A stretch of DNA of 64,000 nucleotides, taken from the NCBI GenBank assembly GCA_012516785.1, contig JAAYWH010000071.1, positions 1 through 64,000 on the forward strand, in the 5' to 3' direction. Positions 34,529 through 42,949 of the stretch are shown one piece after another. Each line of letters begins with the position of its first letter. The stretch's first letter is position 1. The position numbers and the translations under genes were made by a program. This DNA is from Methanomicrobiales archaeon. GTDB lineage: Archaea; Halobacteriota; Methanomicrobia; Methanomicrobiales; Methanospirillaceae. A model generated the notes under the pieces. The model was not told the origin of the DNA and ran no database searches. It worked only from the letters and a program-made list of their open reading frames with translations.

Positions 34529-35335
34529 ATGAGTGAAACGTTACAGCGAGAGAGAGATTCCGATAGCTGCCGGATCCTTGTCCTTGCATCCCTCACCTAT
34601 CTCGTCTGGGTGATAGTCACCTATCTCCTTGAGGGGAGGATCCTGACCCTGCTCCGGCCTGAAGCCGTTATCGACCGGACAGCCTACACCCTCATTGCAA
34701 ACATCCTGATCGGCATCATTCTTGCTCTTTTGGTGATCAGAAAGGCCGAGAGAACACGACTCATCTCCCTGGAGTCAGCCGGATTCCGCCCCCTGAAGCG
34801 TACAATAATCGCGGTAATCATCGCATTTCTGGGTGGACTTGCCATACTGCTGATCCAGCATCACGGAGCACCCAACCTTGTTGTGCTTCTCAATGTATAT
34901 GCCCAGGTGCTGACCGTCACCATTGCAGAGATTGTCATATGCTGGGGCATGATCGGATCGATCACAGAGGGAACTCTTTCAAAAAAAGGGAGGATAATCG
35001 CCATTGCGGGCGGAATACTCATAGCAAGTGTCCTTTTTGGGCTGTACCATATCGGGCACAGCCCTCCCTTCAACCAGGCAGGAATGATCCTGCTTCTTTC
35101 CTTCATCGGAATAGTGACAAGCCTCGTGTATTTCGTCGGGCGGGATATCTATGCCACCATCGCATTCCATAACTTCCTCGGTTGCATTGGTGTTATCCAG
35201 GCACTCGAGGCAGCCGGATCCCTACCACTCTACGAAAAACCCCTGCTCCCTGTTTTAGGGATGGCAGCTATTTCAGTTGCAGTCTTTATCACCATTGACT
35301 TCCGGTTCATCAGGCAGGGTTCTCAACATGCCTGA
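34529..35335 (+). CDS. CPBP-like intramembrane protein lacking catalytic residues
   Basis: A 268-residue polytopic protein with the CPBP/Abi fold pattern: eight hydrophobic segments, FGLYHIGH (usual FxxxH) and HNFLG near the C-terminus. The normal EExxxR catalytic motif appears as AEIVICWG, so the first Glu and the Arg are absent. It is therefore unlikely to be an active CAAX-type endopeptidase and may be a non-enzymatic partner. GGAAGG lies before the ATG. Neighbours are unrelated. Confidence 0.7.
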   Translation: MSETLQRERDSDSCRILVLASLTYLVWVIVTYLLEGRILTLLRPEAVIDRTAYTLIANILIGIILALLVIRKAERTRLISLESAGFRPLKRTIIAVIIAFLGGLAILLIQHHGAPNLVVLLNVYAQVLTVTIAEIVICWGMIGSITEGTLSKKGRIIAIAGGILIASVLFGLYHIGHSPPFNQAGMILLLSFIGIVTSLVYFVGRDIYATIAFHNFLGCIGVIQALEAAGSLPLYEKPLLPVLGMAAISVAVFITIDFRFIRQGSQHA

Positions 35336-35491
35336 GCATGCACCGGATTCTGTCGTGTTCAGATCTATTGTTTCCTAAAGTAGTAGATTTGAGTGGAGCT
35401 CGTTCTTGAGGCCTTCGAGAAGAACGTTTCCCATAGGAATATCCGTGATCCATGGATAGGTACTTAATTCCGATGGGATATTCCTTCAGTA

Positions 35492-35836
35492 ATGCCAGAA
35501 GGACCCTGTTTCAACCAGGTCTGGTCTGAGGTTCTGCTGAAAGGCGTGACACCACGCCGGGCATACAACCGGGTGAAGAAGGAATGCACTGAGGTCTACC
35601 GGATAGACCCGGGGTATGTGTTCCGCGAAGTGCCGATACTACTCCCACGTCCCATGCTTGTAGGAATCAATGAAAGGGAATCCCGGATTCTCATGCCGTT
35701 CCGGAAACCCTGTTTTGGTTTGTCACTGTATACTATCGATACCGACCATGAGGAGATTGTCAGGCTCCGAACCGATTTTCGGAAAAGAACAGAGTATTCA
35801 TCAGAAGAGAAGGAGGGGAGGACCCATAAGGAATAA
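35492..35836 (+). CDS. DUF1894 protein
   Basis: A 114-residue protein whose residues 10-85 match DUF1894, a family found mostly in methanogenic archaea: EVLLKGVTPRRAYNRVKKEC, EVYRIDPGYVFREVPI, a Gly turn (VGINERESRILMPF) and RKPCFGLSLYTID. The conserved Cys in KPCFG and the N-terminal Cys may bind a metal, but no function is assigned. The C-terminal 25 residues are charged and variable. Monocistronic. Confidence 0.78.
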   Translation: MPEGPCFNQVWSEVLLKGVTPRRAYNRVKKECTEVYRIDPGYVFREVPILLPRPMLVGINERESRILMPFRKPCFGLSLYTIDTDHEEIVRLRTDFRKRTEYSSEEKEGRTHKE

Positions 35837-35923
35837 GCCCGGGTCTCATCACCGGATCATCCCGATAATCCTCTCTCCTCCCCTGCACCATATCTTCCCG
35901 GCGAATGACATACGGAAAAGGAA

Positions 35924-36343
35924 TTAAATTGAATTCTCCCACCCTTGCCCCATGTCGATCAGAGGCCGGACCTCGTTTATCTCGAAGCTCACGACGGCGT
36001 GGATCATGGCAGCTGCCTGGTCGCCGGCAACCTTTGCCATGTTCTTCTTGAACGTCTCCAGCAACGGCCCGGATGAAGCGATCTCTTTCACCTGCAGGTA
36101 GACCCGTATCCCTTTCCAGTCCATGATGCTCTGCCCTGGCTCCATGATGAGATAGACGGCATGGGGATTCTCGCGGAGGTTGGCAAGGGTCCTGTTACCC
36201 CCTGATCCCAGAATCACTGTCTTTTCATCGGTCATGTGCGGAGACCCGAATACGGCTGAGTCGACCTTGCCATCCTTACTGCAGGTACTGATCGTTCCGA
36301 TCCTGGGCTGCTTGTTGAAATATTCCATCAGTGTTGATACCAT
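35924..36343 (-). CDS. Pyridoxamine 5'-phosphate oxidase-like flavoprotein
   Basis: A 139-residue split-barrel protein of the PPOX family that should bind FMN as a dimer. Visible elements are RIGTISTCSKDGKVDSAVFGSPHM and the loop NRTLANLRENPHAVYLIM. The substrate is unknown; such proteins often reduce unusual cofactors or bind haem in archaea. It is distinct from the second PPOX protein at 61675-62109. It lies convergent with the DUF1894 gene. Confidence 0.82.
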   Translation of the reverse strand: MVSTLMEYFNKQPRIGTISTCSKDGKVDSAVFGSPHMTDEKTVILGSGGNRTLANLRENPHAVYLIMEPGQSIMDWKGIRVYLQVKEIASSGPLLETFKKNMAKVAGDQAAAMIHAVVSFEINEVRPLIDMGQGWENSI

Positions 36344-36494
36344 AACTGCACCGTTCTCCTACAGCCATCTGTCTTACCTGCTGGTTCGATAAATGTAATG
36401 GGATACTTCATGCGTTTAAAGAGGGGGGATATATCTTCCCGGTATCATTCCGAAACGATTACATGGTGCTTCAGAGTAAATCCCTGACTACCCG

Positions 36495-37688
36495 ATGACC
36501 CCGGCTGGAACCCTCAACCGCTCTACCGCACTCCGCCTTATCCTTATCCTTGGGATCGTGAGTCTCTTCGGGGACATTATCTACGAAGGAAGCAGGAGTG
36601 TCATAGGCCCATACCTGCTCCTGCTCGGTGCATCTGCACTGACGGTCGCCTTTGTGGCAGGATTTGGTGAGTTCATCGGCTACGCTGCGAGGCTGGTATC
36701 CGGGTACCTTTCCGATCGAACCGGCGATTACTGGACATTTACCATAGCCGGGTATCTGATGATCGGGGCGATCCCCCTCCTTGTCTTTGTGCAGGCATGG
36801 GAGGCAGCTGCCGTTCTTATCCTGATCGAACGGCTGGGAAAAGGGATCCGATCGCCAGCCAAGGACACGATCCTCTCCCATGCTGCACACCAGGTCGGAA
36901 GGGGCTGGGGATTTGGGATCCATGAAGCCCTAGACCAGGTGGGGGCGATCATCGGTCCGCTGGTATTCGCGGTTTCTCTCGCGTTGTTTGGTGGATATGA
37001 AACCGGATTTGCCATCCTCGCACTCCCGTTTGCCCTCCTGGTTGTCGCTCTGATATATGCATGGTTGAGATCTCCTGACCCGGCAGAGTATGAAAACGAA
37101 AGAGTCCCGGTTCAGGCACCACTGCATTCTTCCCGAATTCTCCTCCGCTACGGCACCTTCACCTTCCTGACGATGGCAGGATTTGCGGTATTCCCCCTGA
37201 TGGCCTACCATTTCAGTGCTGCTGCCGTGGTCCCAACCGCCCAGATACCGATATTCTACGCCATAGCCATGGCAGCCGATGCCTTGTGTGCCCTCGTTAT
37301 CGGGAAATGCTATGACCGGTCAGGGATCACCGTCCTTGTAGCCGTTCCCCTGGCCAGCTTCCCGATTGCTGCCCTCGCTTTTGCCGGGGGATATTACCAC
37401 GCGCTTGCGGCGGCAGTCCTCTGGGGAATTTCGATGGGAGGACAGGAGACCGTGCTCCGGGCAGCACTCGCTGATCTCACCTCGATCAAGAAACGGGGGT
37501 GGGCATATGGGGTCTTCAACACCCTCTATGGGGGCGCCTGGTTTGCAGGGAGCATCGTGCTCGGGATCCTGTACGAGATGGACATCCGGATCCTCGTCGG
37601 TTACTCTGTTGTCATGCAGGGCGCTGCACTCGTGGCGTTCTTCTGGCTTCGGAGGGCGGTAAAGGCATGCGAGAAAGTCACCGGATAG
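36495..37688 (+). CDS. MFS transporter
   Basis: A 397-residue transporter with twelve predicted helices. The MFS signature is present after helix two (GFGEFIGYAARLVSGYLSDRTGDY), with ERLGKGIRSPAKDTILSHA and a second-half counterpart (GKCYDRSG). The RSPAKDTI loop is like that of fosmidomycin-resistance or YaaU-like branches. The substrate cannot be read from sequence. It has its own upstream region with an AT-rich stretch. Monocistronic. Confidence 0.85.
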   Translation: MTPAGTLNRSTALRLILILGIVSLFGDIIYEGSRSVIGPYLLLLGASALTVAFVAGFGEFIGYAARLVSGYLSDRTGDYWTFTIAGYLMIGAIPLLVFVQAWEAAAVLILIERLGKGIRSPAKDTILSHAAHQVGRGWGFGIHEALDQVGAIIGPLVFAVSLALFGGYETGFAILALPFALLVVALIYAWLRSPDPAEYENERVPVQAPLHSSRILLRYGTFTFLTMAGFAVFPLMAYHFSAAAVVPTAQIPIFYAIAMAADALCALVIGKCYDRSGITVLVAVPLASFPIAALAFAGGYYHALAAAVLWGISMGGQETVLRAALADLTSIKKRGWAYGVFNTLYGGAWFAGSIVLGILYEMDIRILVGYSVVMQGAALVAFFWLRRAVKACEKVTG

Positions 37689-38034
37689 AATGGTGGAGGA
37701 TCAATCCTGATCGGTATAAACAAGGAGGAACAGACTTCTGCCAGCTGGATATGATCTTCTGAGAGATCGAACACTTCCATGGGAGGAGATAGGAGGGGAG
37801 ACTGAATAATTGAGTGAGGGAGGTCGGAATCAAGGGATATTCACTGCAGCCCCCTGAATCCCGGATCAATGGGGTAGGTTTTATGCCAGGGACAGCGAGG
37901 TGCAGGAAACCCACCTCCCATAAGGGTTCCCCAAGACTCTTCCTTTAAAGATACCTCTGATTCGCCAGACCGGATATCCAAATATCGGGATCAGTGGAGA
38001 GGAATTATCAGTCAATCATGACCAATAGAGTGCA
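37689..38034. other. Intergenic region
   Basis: About 346 bases without a supportable gene. Several G-rich and C-rich stretches could form weak hairpins (for example around 37890-37945), and the promoter of the META protein is expected near the right end. Nothing else is evident. Confidence 0.4.
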
Positions 38035-38757
38035 ATGGCTGATAAGAAGGACTCCCTCTCATTCCTGATGTTCATCCTTACCCTCCTGATTATTATCCAG
38101 TCCGGGGTAGTGGCACTTCTCATTCTGGAGGTTCTCCTCCCTGCAAAGGACACGGAGGCAGCTGCCGGTGAGGTGTTTTCATTCTCTGGGAGTACTGTCA
38201 GGTTCGGGCAGGACGGGGGTTATTGGGGATTCATCGCTGATGATGGGAGCCGGTATCTGCCACTCAACCTTCCCCCGGAGGTGATGCTCTCTGAGGGGCA
38301 GCGGGTAGAAGTGACAGCGATACCGGGTGATCTCTCTCTCATCCGAACATCGGTGATACCAATCAGGGTGATCCAGCTTATCACCCCTATAGCTGAGCAG
38401 TTTTCTCTGATCGATACGCGATGGATCCTCGAAACCATGCAGGGGAATGAGCCCTTACAATCCATACCCGCCGGAGTCCGAATAACTCTGATTTTCCGTG
38501 AAAATGGGACATTCAGCGGAATAGCACCTGCCAACCAGTATACAGGAATCTATACGCATACCGGCCAGGTCATCTCCTTCTCGGGAATTGAACCGACCAG
38601 CAGAGCAGGCAGTCATGCGTGGTACGATATCGAAGAACAGTATCTCTCATCACTTCGCAACACCCGTCTATTTGAGATCAGGGACGAGTTCCTTCACCTC
38701 ATGGATGAACACCAAAGAACGCTCCTCACCTTCAGGGCTGACGGAGTATTCACCTGA
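38035..38757 (+). CDS. Membrane-anchored META-domain protein
   Basis: A 240-residue protein with an N-terminal membrane helix (about 10-33), an extracytoplasmic OB-like region (45-120) and a C-terminal META/HslJ domain (about 130-235). The META signature is clear: TRWILETMQG, LIFRENGTFSGIAPANQYTG, then SFSGIEPTSRAG. HslJ-type proteins affect envelope or heat stress tolerance in bacteria. The anchor places the domain outside the cell. Function here unknown. Confidence 0.78.
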   Translation: MADKKDSLSFLMFILTLLIIIQSGVVALLILEVLLPAKDTEAAAGEVFSFSGSTVRFGQDGGYWGFIADDGSRYLPLNLPPEVMLSEGQRVEVTAIPGDLSLIRTSVIPIRVIQLITPIAEQFSLIDTRWILETMQGNEPLQSIPAGVRITLIFRENGTFSGIAPANQYTGIYTHTGQVISFSGIEPTSRAGSHAWYDIEEQYLSSLRNTRLFEIRDEFLHLMDEHQRTLLTFRADGVFT

Positions 38758-39003
38758 AATAACCTTGTTGCCTTCTTGCGGTGTTGTGTTGAAAAGCTCG
38801 GGGGATTGGCATCAGAAAATGATCCGATGAGCCGCCCTTGGAGCGCCCATCTTGATCGGCAGCGTACATTGGTGATGGGGTTTGAGGGGGAGCGTATACA
38901 AAAATATCTGGTTCTTCAGGGGCATGCGCACCAGCGAGGGGAGATCCCCTTTCTGTCACACTCAAAACCCTGTATCTGGCTTAGATACTACTGATAGGTG
39001 CTC

Positions 39004-41178
39004 TCAGACCGGGCATGTCTCAAACCCGGTCTCTGCACATTTCAGGAGGGAGGGATAATACCGCCGGACATACTCCTTGATCATCCGCCGGGATGAAAAC
39101 ACAGGTGCGATGCTCCTGATCGACTCTTTCATCATCTTCACCCATCCGTGGGGGATCCCATCCAGGGAGGTGTTGTAGTAAAGGGGTATAATCTCCTTTT
39201 CAAGCAGGGTATAAAGCTCTGCTGCGTCCATGGCATCCCGCTCAGGGCTCCATTCTTCACCGCCAAATGCCCAGCCGTTCTTCCCGTTATACCCTTCGAG
39301 CCACCACCCGTCACGGATGCTGCAGTTCAGGACCCCGTTCAAGGCCGCTTTCATGCCACTGGTCCCGCAGGCTTCCATGGGAGGAAGGGGATTATTCAGC
39401 CAGACGTCGACACCATGGACAAGGTACTGGGCGGTCTGCTCACCATAGTCCTCGACAAAGGCGATCCTCCCTGCAAATTCCGGGGTAAGCGCATATCGGT
39501 ATATCCGCTGCAGGATCTGTTTCCCCTCGGTGTCATCAGGGTGGGCCTTCCCGGCAAAGATGATCTGGACCGGCAGCCACCGGTTCGTCACGATCCGTTT
39601 CAGACGGTCGGGATCATGGAAGATCAGGTCAGCACGCTTGTAGCTCGAAAATCGGCGTGCAAAACCGATCGTCAGCACGGTTGGATTGAGCATCAGGCCA
39701 TCAGCGACAAGGTTCAGCGGTTCTTTCAGGTGAGAGGCCCATCTCTGCCGTTTCCGCTCTCGGATGCGGTTGAACAGCTTTGCCTTAAGCCAGAGGTGGA
39801 GGCTCCAGAGTTCCTTGTCCGGGATCTCGTCAATCATTTCCCAAAGGGAGGGATTGTCATGTTCCTGCTGCCAGTGAGGATACACTGGACCGATATATTT
39901 CGAGAAAAGCCCTTCCATCCGTTGGTTCATCCAGGTTGGGAGATGCACCCCGTTCGTGATCACATCGATCGGGACCTGCTCAGGCACGAGATCAGGCCAC
40001 AGGTGATGCCACATCCTCCGGGAGACAATACCATGGTTCAGGGACACGGCATTGTGGTACGCGGTGAATTTGAGAGCAAAAGCCGCCATATTGAACATCC
40101 CCGCCGGATCGCCCGGATTCCTTCCAAGGTCGAGAAAGGTATCCCTGTCGATGCCAAGAGCAGGGTAGTATCCTGAAAAGTACTTGTCGATCAGCGGGGC
40201 TGGGAAGACATCGTGGCCGGCAGCAACCGGGGTATGAGTCGTAAAGACCGAGGTTCCCCTGACGCGGGCAAGGGCATCCGGGAAGGAGAGTCCGTCCTCA
40301 ATAAACTCTCGTGTTCGTTCCAGGAGGGCAAACGAGGGATGCCCCTCGTTTAAGTGAACTGCAGAAAAATCGATTCCAAGTTCGGAAAGCACCTTCCGTC
40401 CGCCGATACCAAGGACGATCTCCTGGACCAGGCGCTGCTCCTTGTCTCCGGTGTAGAGCCGGGAAGAGATCGCCCGGGCCTGGGGAGTATTTTCAGGGAT
40501 GTCGGTATCAAGGAGGTACAGGGGGACTTTGCCGACATCCACCCGCCAAACGGCGACCTTAATCGAGGGGGTTATACCGGGCACATCGAGAAGGAGCTGC
40601 CTTCCCGCGGAATCGGTAACCCTCCTTACAGGGGCAGCTTCACGGTCAAGAAACTCACGGATATTGTCCTGCCACCCGTCAGGCAGGATTCGCTGGTGGA
40701 GATACCCCTGGGAGTACATGAATCCCACGGCTACCAGCGGGACCCCGAGATCACTGCATTCCTTGAGATGGTCCCCTGCGAGGAATCCAAGACCCCCTGC
40801 ATAGAAAGGAAGAGAATGATGCAGTCCGTACTCAGCGGAAAAATAGGCGATGGTGAGCGTTCGGGAGGATGGATGGGTCTCAGAGAACCATCCGTTATGG
40901 TTCTCCATGTACCGGGAGAAACGATCCATGATGATATCGTAGCGGCGAAGATATTCGGGATTTCCGACAACCCGGTCCAGGAACTGGTCGGGAATGTCCC
41001 GGAGCATCTTCACCGGGTTATGGATGCTCTCCCTCCAGGCATGCGGATTGACCTGCTTGAAGAGGACGCGGGCTTCCGGGTGCCAGCTCCACCAGAGGTT
41101 GTAGGAGAGATCAGCCAGTCCTCGTATCCGATCGGGGATAGGGGATCCCCCTTGCCGGTGTATCAGTTCATCCTGCAC
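39004..41178 (-). CDS. glgP: Alpha-glucan phosphorylase
   Basis: A 724-residue phosphorylase that releases glucose 1-phosphate from glycogen-like glucans. It belongs to the short, TIGR02094-type family rather than the long animal type. The PLP-lysine motif is MEACGTSGMKAALNG near residue 604, with WLNNPLPP just before it; the N-terminal region has FSAEYGLHHSLPFYAGGLG. The start is GTG 41178 (no ATG in frame nearby). It is the last gene of the glycogen operon, about 180 bases after malQ, so a separate promoter is possible. Confidence 0.93.
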   Translation of the reverse strand: MQDELIHRQGGSPIPDRIRGLADLSYNLWWSWHPEARVLFKQVNPHAWRESIHNPVKMLRDIPDQFLDRVVGNPEYLRRYDIIMDRFSRYMENHNGWFSETHPSSRTLTIAYFSAEYGLHHSLPFYAGGLGFLAGDHLKECSDLGVPLVAVGFMYSQGYLHQRILPDGWQDNIREFLDREAAPVRRVTDSAGRQLLLDVPGITPSIKVAVWRVDVGKVPLYLLDTDIPENTPQARAISSRLYTGDKEQRLVQEIVLGIGGRKVLSELGIDFSAVHLNEGHPSFALLERTREFIEDGLSFPDALARVRGTSVFTTHTPVAAGHDVFPAPLIDKYFSGYYPALGIDRDTFLDLGRNPGDPAGMFNMAAFALKFTAYHNAVSLNHGIVSRRMWHHLWPDLVPEQVPIDVITNGVHLPTWMNQRMEGLFSKYIGPVYPHWQQEHDNPSLWEMIDEIPDKELWSLHLWLKAKLFNRIRERKRQRWASHLKEPLNLVADGLMLNPTVLTIGFARRFSSYKRADLIFHDPDRLKRIVTNRWLPVQIIFAGKAHPDDTEGKQILQRIYRYALTPEFAGRIAFVEDYGEQTAQYLVHGVDVWLNNPLPPMEACGTSGMKAALNGVLNCSIRDGWWLEGYNGKNGWAFGGEEWSPERDAMDAAELYTLLEKEIIPLYYNTSLDGIPHGWVKMMKESIRSIAPVFSSRRMIKEYVRRYYPSLLKCAETGFETCPV

Positions 41179-41356
41179 AAATGGTCATAGCGTTATCATT
41201 TTTTAAAGAAGTATATCTTTCTCATGCGGTCCCATGAGGATGTATTCTGGCAGGACTAGTTCCCGGAGAATTATGGGGGTATAATAAAAGAGCCGTCATC
41301 ATGTGCAGAAAACGAGGCGATGCTGCTGTCACCCTCATCGGCATTACCTCTTCCCG

Positions 41357-42925
41357 CTATTTCGCTGCAGGAGAATGCCGGCCCGCCCGGATTGTCAGCT
41401 CCCGCAGCCATGCCCAGTCCTCTGCACGGGGTTCCCCCGGCTGCAGTCTCCACTGCCAGTTCCCTTCGGTAGTTGCCGGCCGGTTCATCCGTGCTCCGCT
41501 TCCAAGACCGAGGAGATCCTGCACGGGGATGATCGCGACAGGTGCCTCTGTGTGGAAGGCACAATCGATTAAGTCATGTGAAATCGTCCCTGTTTCCGGC
41601 AGCTTTCCAAGGATCGATGTTATCCGTTCACGCTCTTCCAGCGAAGCCTCCTCTTCAAACCACCCTCTCACGGTATTATTGTCATGGGTCCCGGTATAGA
41701 GCACGACGTCCTCCCTGATGGCCTCCGGGGCGTGCGGATTGTTGGGATCGCGGTTGAATCCAAACTGGAGGACCCGCATCCCGGGGATTCCGAAGGCGGT
41801 CATCAGGTTCCTTACGTCTGGCGTGATCGTACCAAGATCCTCGGCGACGAAGGGGAGTGAAGGGAACCGGGCTGCCAGGCAGGAGAGGAGGGCGTACCCG
41901 GGTACCGGGACCCAGTGACCCTCCCCGGCAGTCCCAGCACTGGCAGGGATCTCCCAGCAGGCAGAGAGTCCCCGGAAATGGTCGATCCTGATACAGTCAA
42001 CCATCGAGAGGAGGTGCCCGACCCGCTGTACCCACCAGGAGAACCCCTGAGATTCCATCTCTTCCCACCGATAGACAGGATTCCCCCACCACTGGCCGGT
42101 GGTACTGAAGTAATCGGGTGGCACCCCTGCCACCGCAAGGGGTCTTCCCCACTCGTCAAGACGGAACAATTCTTTATGGGACCAGACATCGGCACTTTCA
42201 TACGCAGGATACAGCGGGAGGTCCCCGATAATACTGACACAATGATTCCGTGCAAATGCATGGAGAGCATCCCATTGTGAGAATGCAAGATACTGAATGT
42301 ACTGCTCTTCTTCAATAGAAGTGGCGAGCTTCCTGCGCTCTTCCTCGATGGTATCAGGTTCCCGGTCCCTGAGTGGATCTGGCCAGTCTGACCAGGTAGT
42401 GGTACCCCTGCTTCCTGAAATGGCAGAGAAGAGTGCGTAATCATCAAGCCAGCAGCGGTTCGCCCACCAGAAGTGATCGAAACCAGGATCACCCCTGCCA
42501 CAGCGGTTCTGCTGCGCTGTAGTCCGTAGAAATTCCATCTTCAAAGGGGCTTCTTCCAGAAAACCCGAACCAGATCTGTCTTTCGATAGGAGACCCATCA
42601 GCTGTGACTGATCAGCCTTCCCATCGGATACCATGATCTCGGGGCTGATCAGGAGAGGATTGAAGGCAAAGAGGGAGGTTGCATGATAGGGGGAGTACTG
42701 ATGGCTCTTATCAGCCGGGTGGAGGGGGAGCACCTGCCAGTAACGCTGGTGTGCTTCCGAGAGCCCAGCCACAAAACGAATTGCCTCGGGTCCAAGATCG
42801 CCAATACCGAATCGGGAAGGGAGCGAGGTGATATGCAGGAGCATCCCTGCACTCCGGCTTCCGGTCTCAAAGCAGGGGATGGGAGAACCCTCCTCTGATC
42901 CAATCCGGGAAGCGGCCAGCTGCAT
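41357..42925 (-). CDS. malQ: 4-alpha-glucanotransferase (amylomaltase)
   Basis: A 522-residue GH77 enzyme that moves maltosyl units between glucan chains. Motifs are IRIDHFRGL (nucleophile Asp), VAEDLGTITPDV (acid/base Glu) and GTHDNNT. The N-terminus has LLHITSLPSRFGIGDLG, normal for the family. ATG 42925 lies 24 bases after the preceding GH57 stop. With GlgP it recycles short maltodextrins, so storage glucan can be fully degraded. Confidence 0.93.
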   Translation of the reverse strand: MQLAASRIGSEEGSPIPCFETGSRSAGMLLHITSLPSRFGIGDLGPEAIRFVAGLSEAHQRYWQVLPLHPADKSHQYSPYHATSLFAFNPLLISPEIMVSDGKADQSQLMGLLSKDRSGSGFLEEAPLKMEFLRTTAQQNRCGRGDPGFDHFWWANRCWLDDYALFSAISGSRGTTTWSDWPDPLRDREPDTIEEERRKLATSIEEEQYIQYLAFSQWDALHAFARNHCVSIIGDLPLYPAYESADVWSHKELFRLDEWGRPLAVAGVPPDYFSTTGQWWGNPVYRWEEMESQGFSWWVQRVGHLLSMVDCIRIDHFRGLSACWEIPASAGTAGEGHWVPVPGYALLSCLAARFPSLPFVAEDLGTITPDVRNLMTAFGIPGMRVLQFGFNRDPNNPHAPEAIREDVVLYTGTHDNNTVRGWFEEEASLEERERITSILGKLPETGTISHDLIDCAFHTEAPVAIIPVQDLLGLGSGARMNRPATTEGNWQWRLQPGEPRAEDWAWLRELTIRAGRHSPAAK

Positions 42926-42949
42926 GCTGCATTGGTACAGGCATAGGTA

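Noticed and set aside
39148-40176. 342-codon plus frame opposite the glucan phosphorylase gene
   Set aside because: Shadow of the minus-strand phosphorylase, whose motifs are unmistakable; composition is not protein-like.
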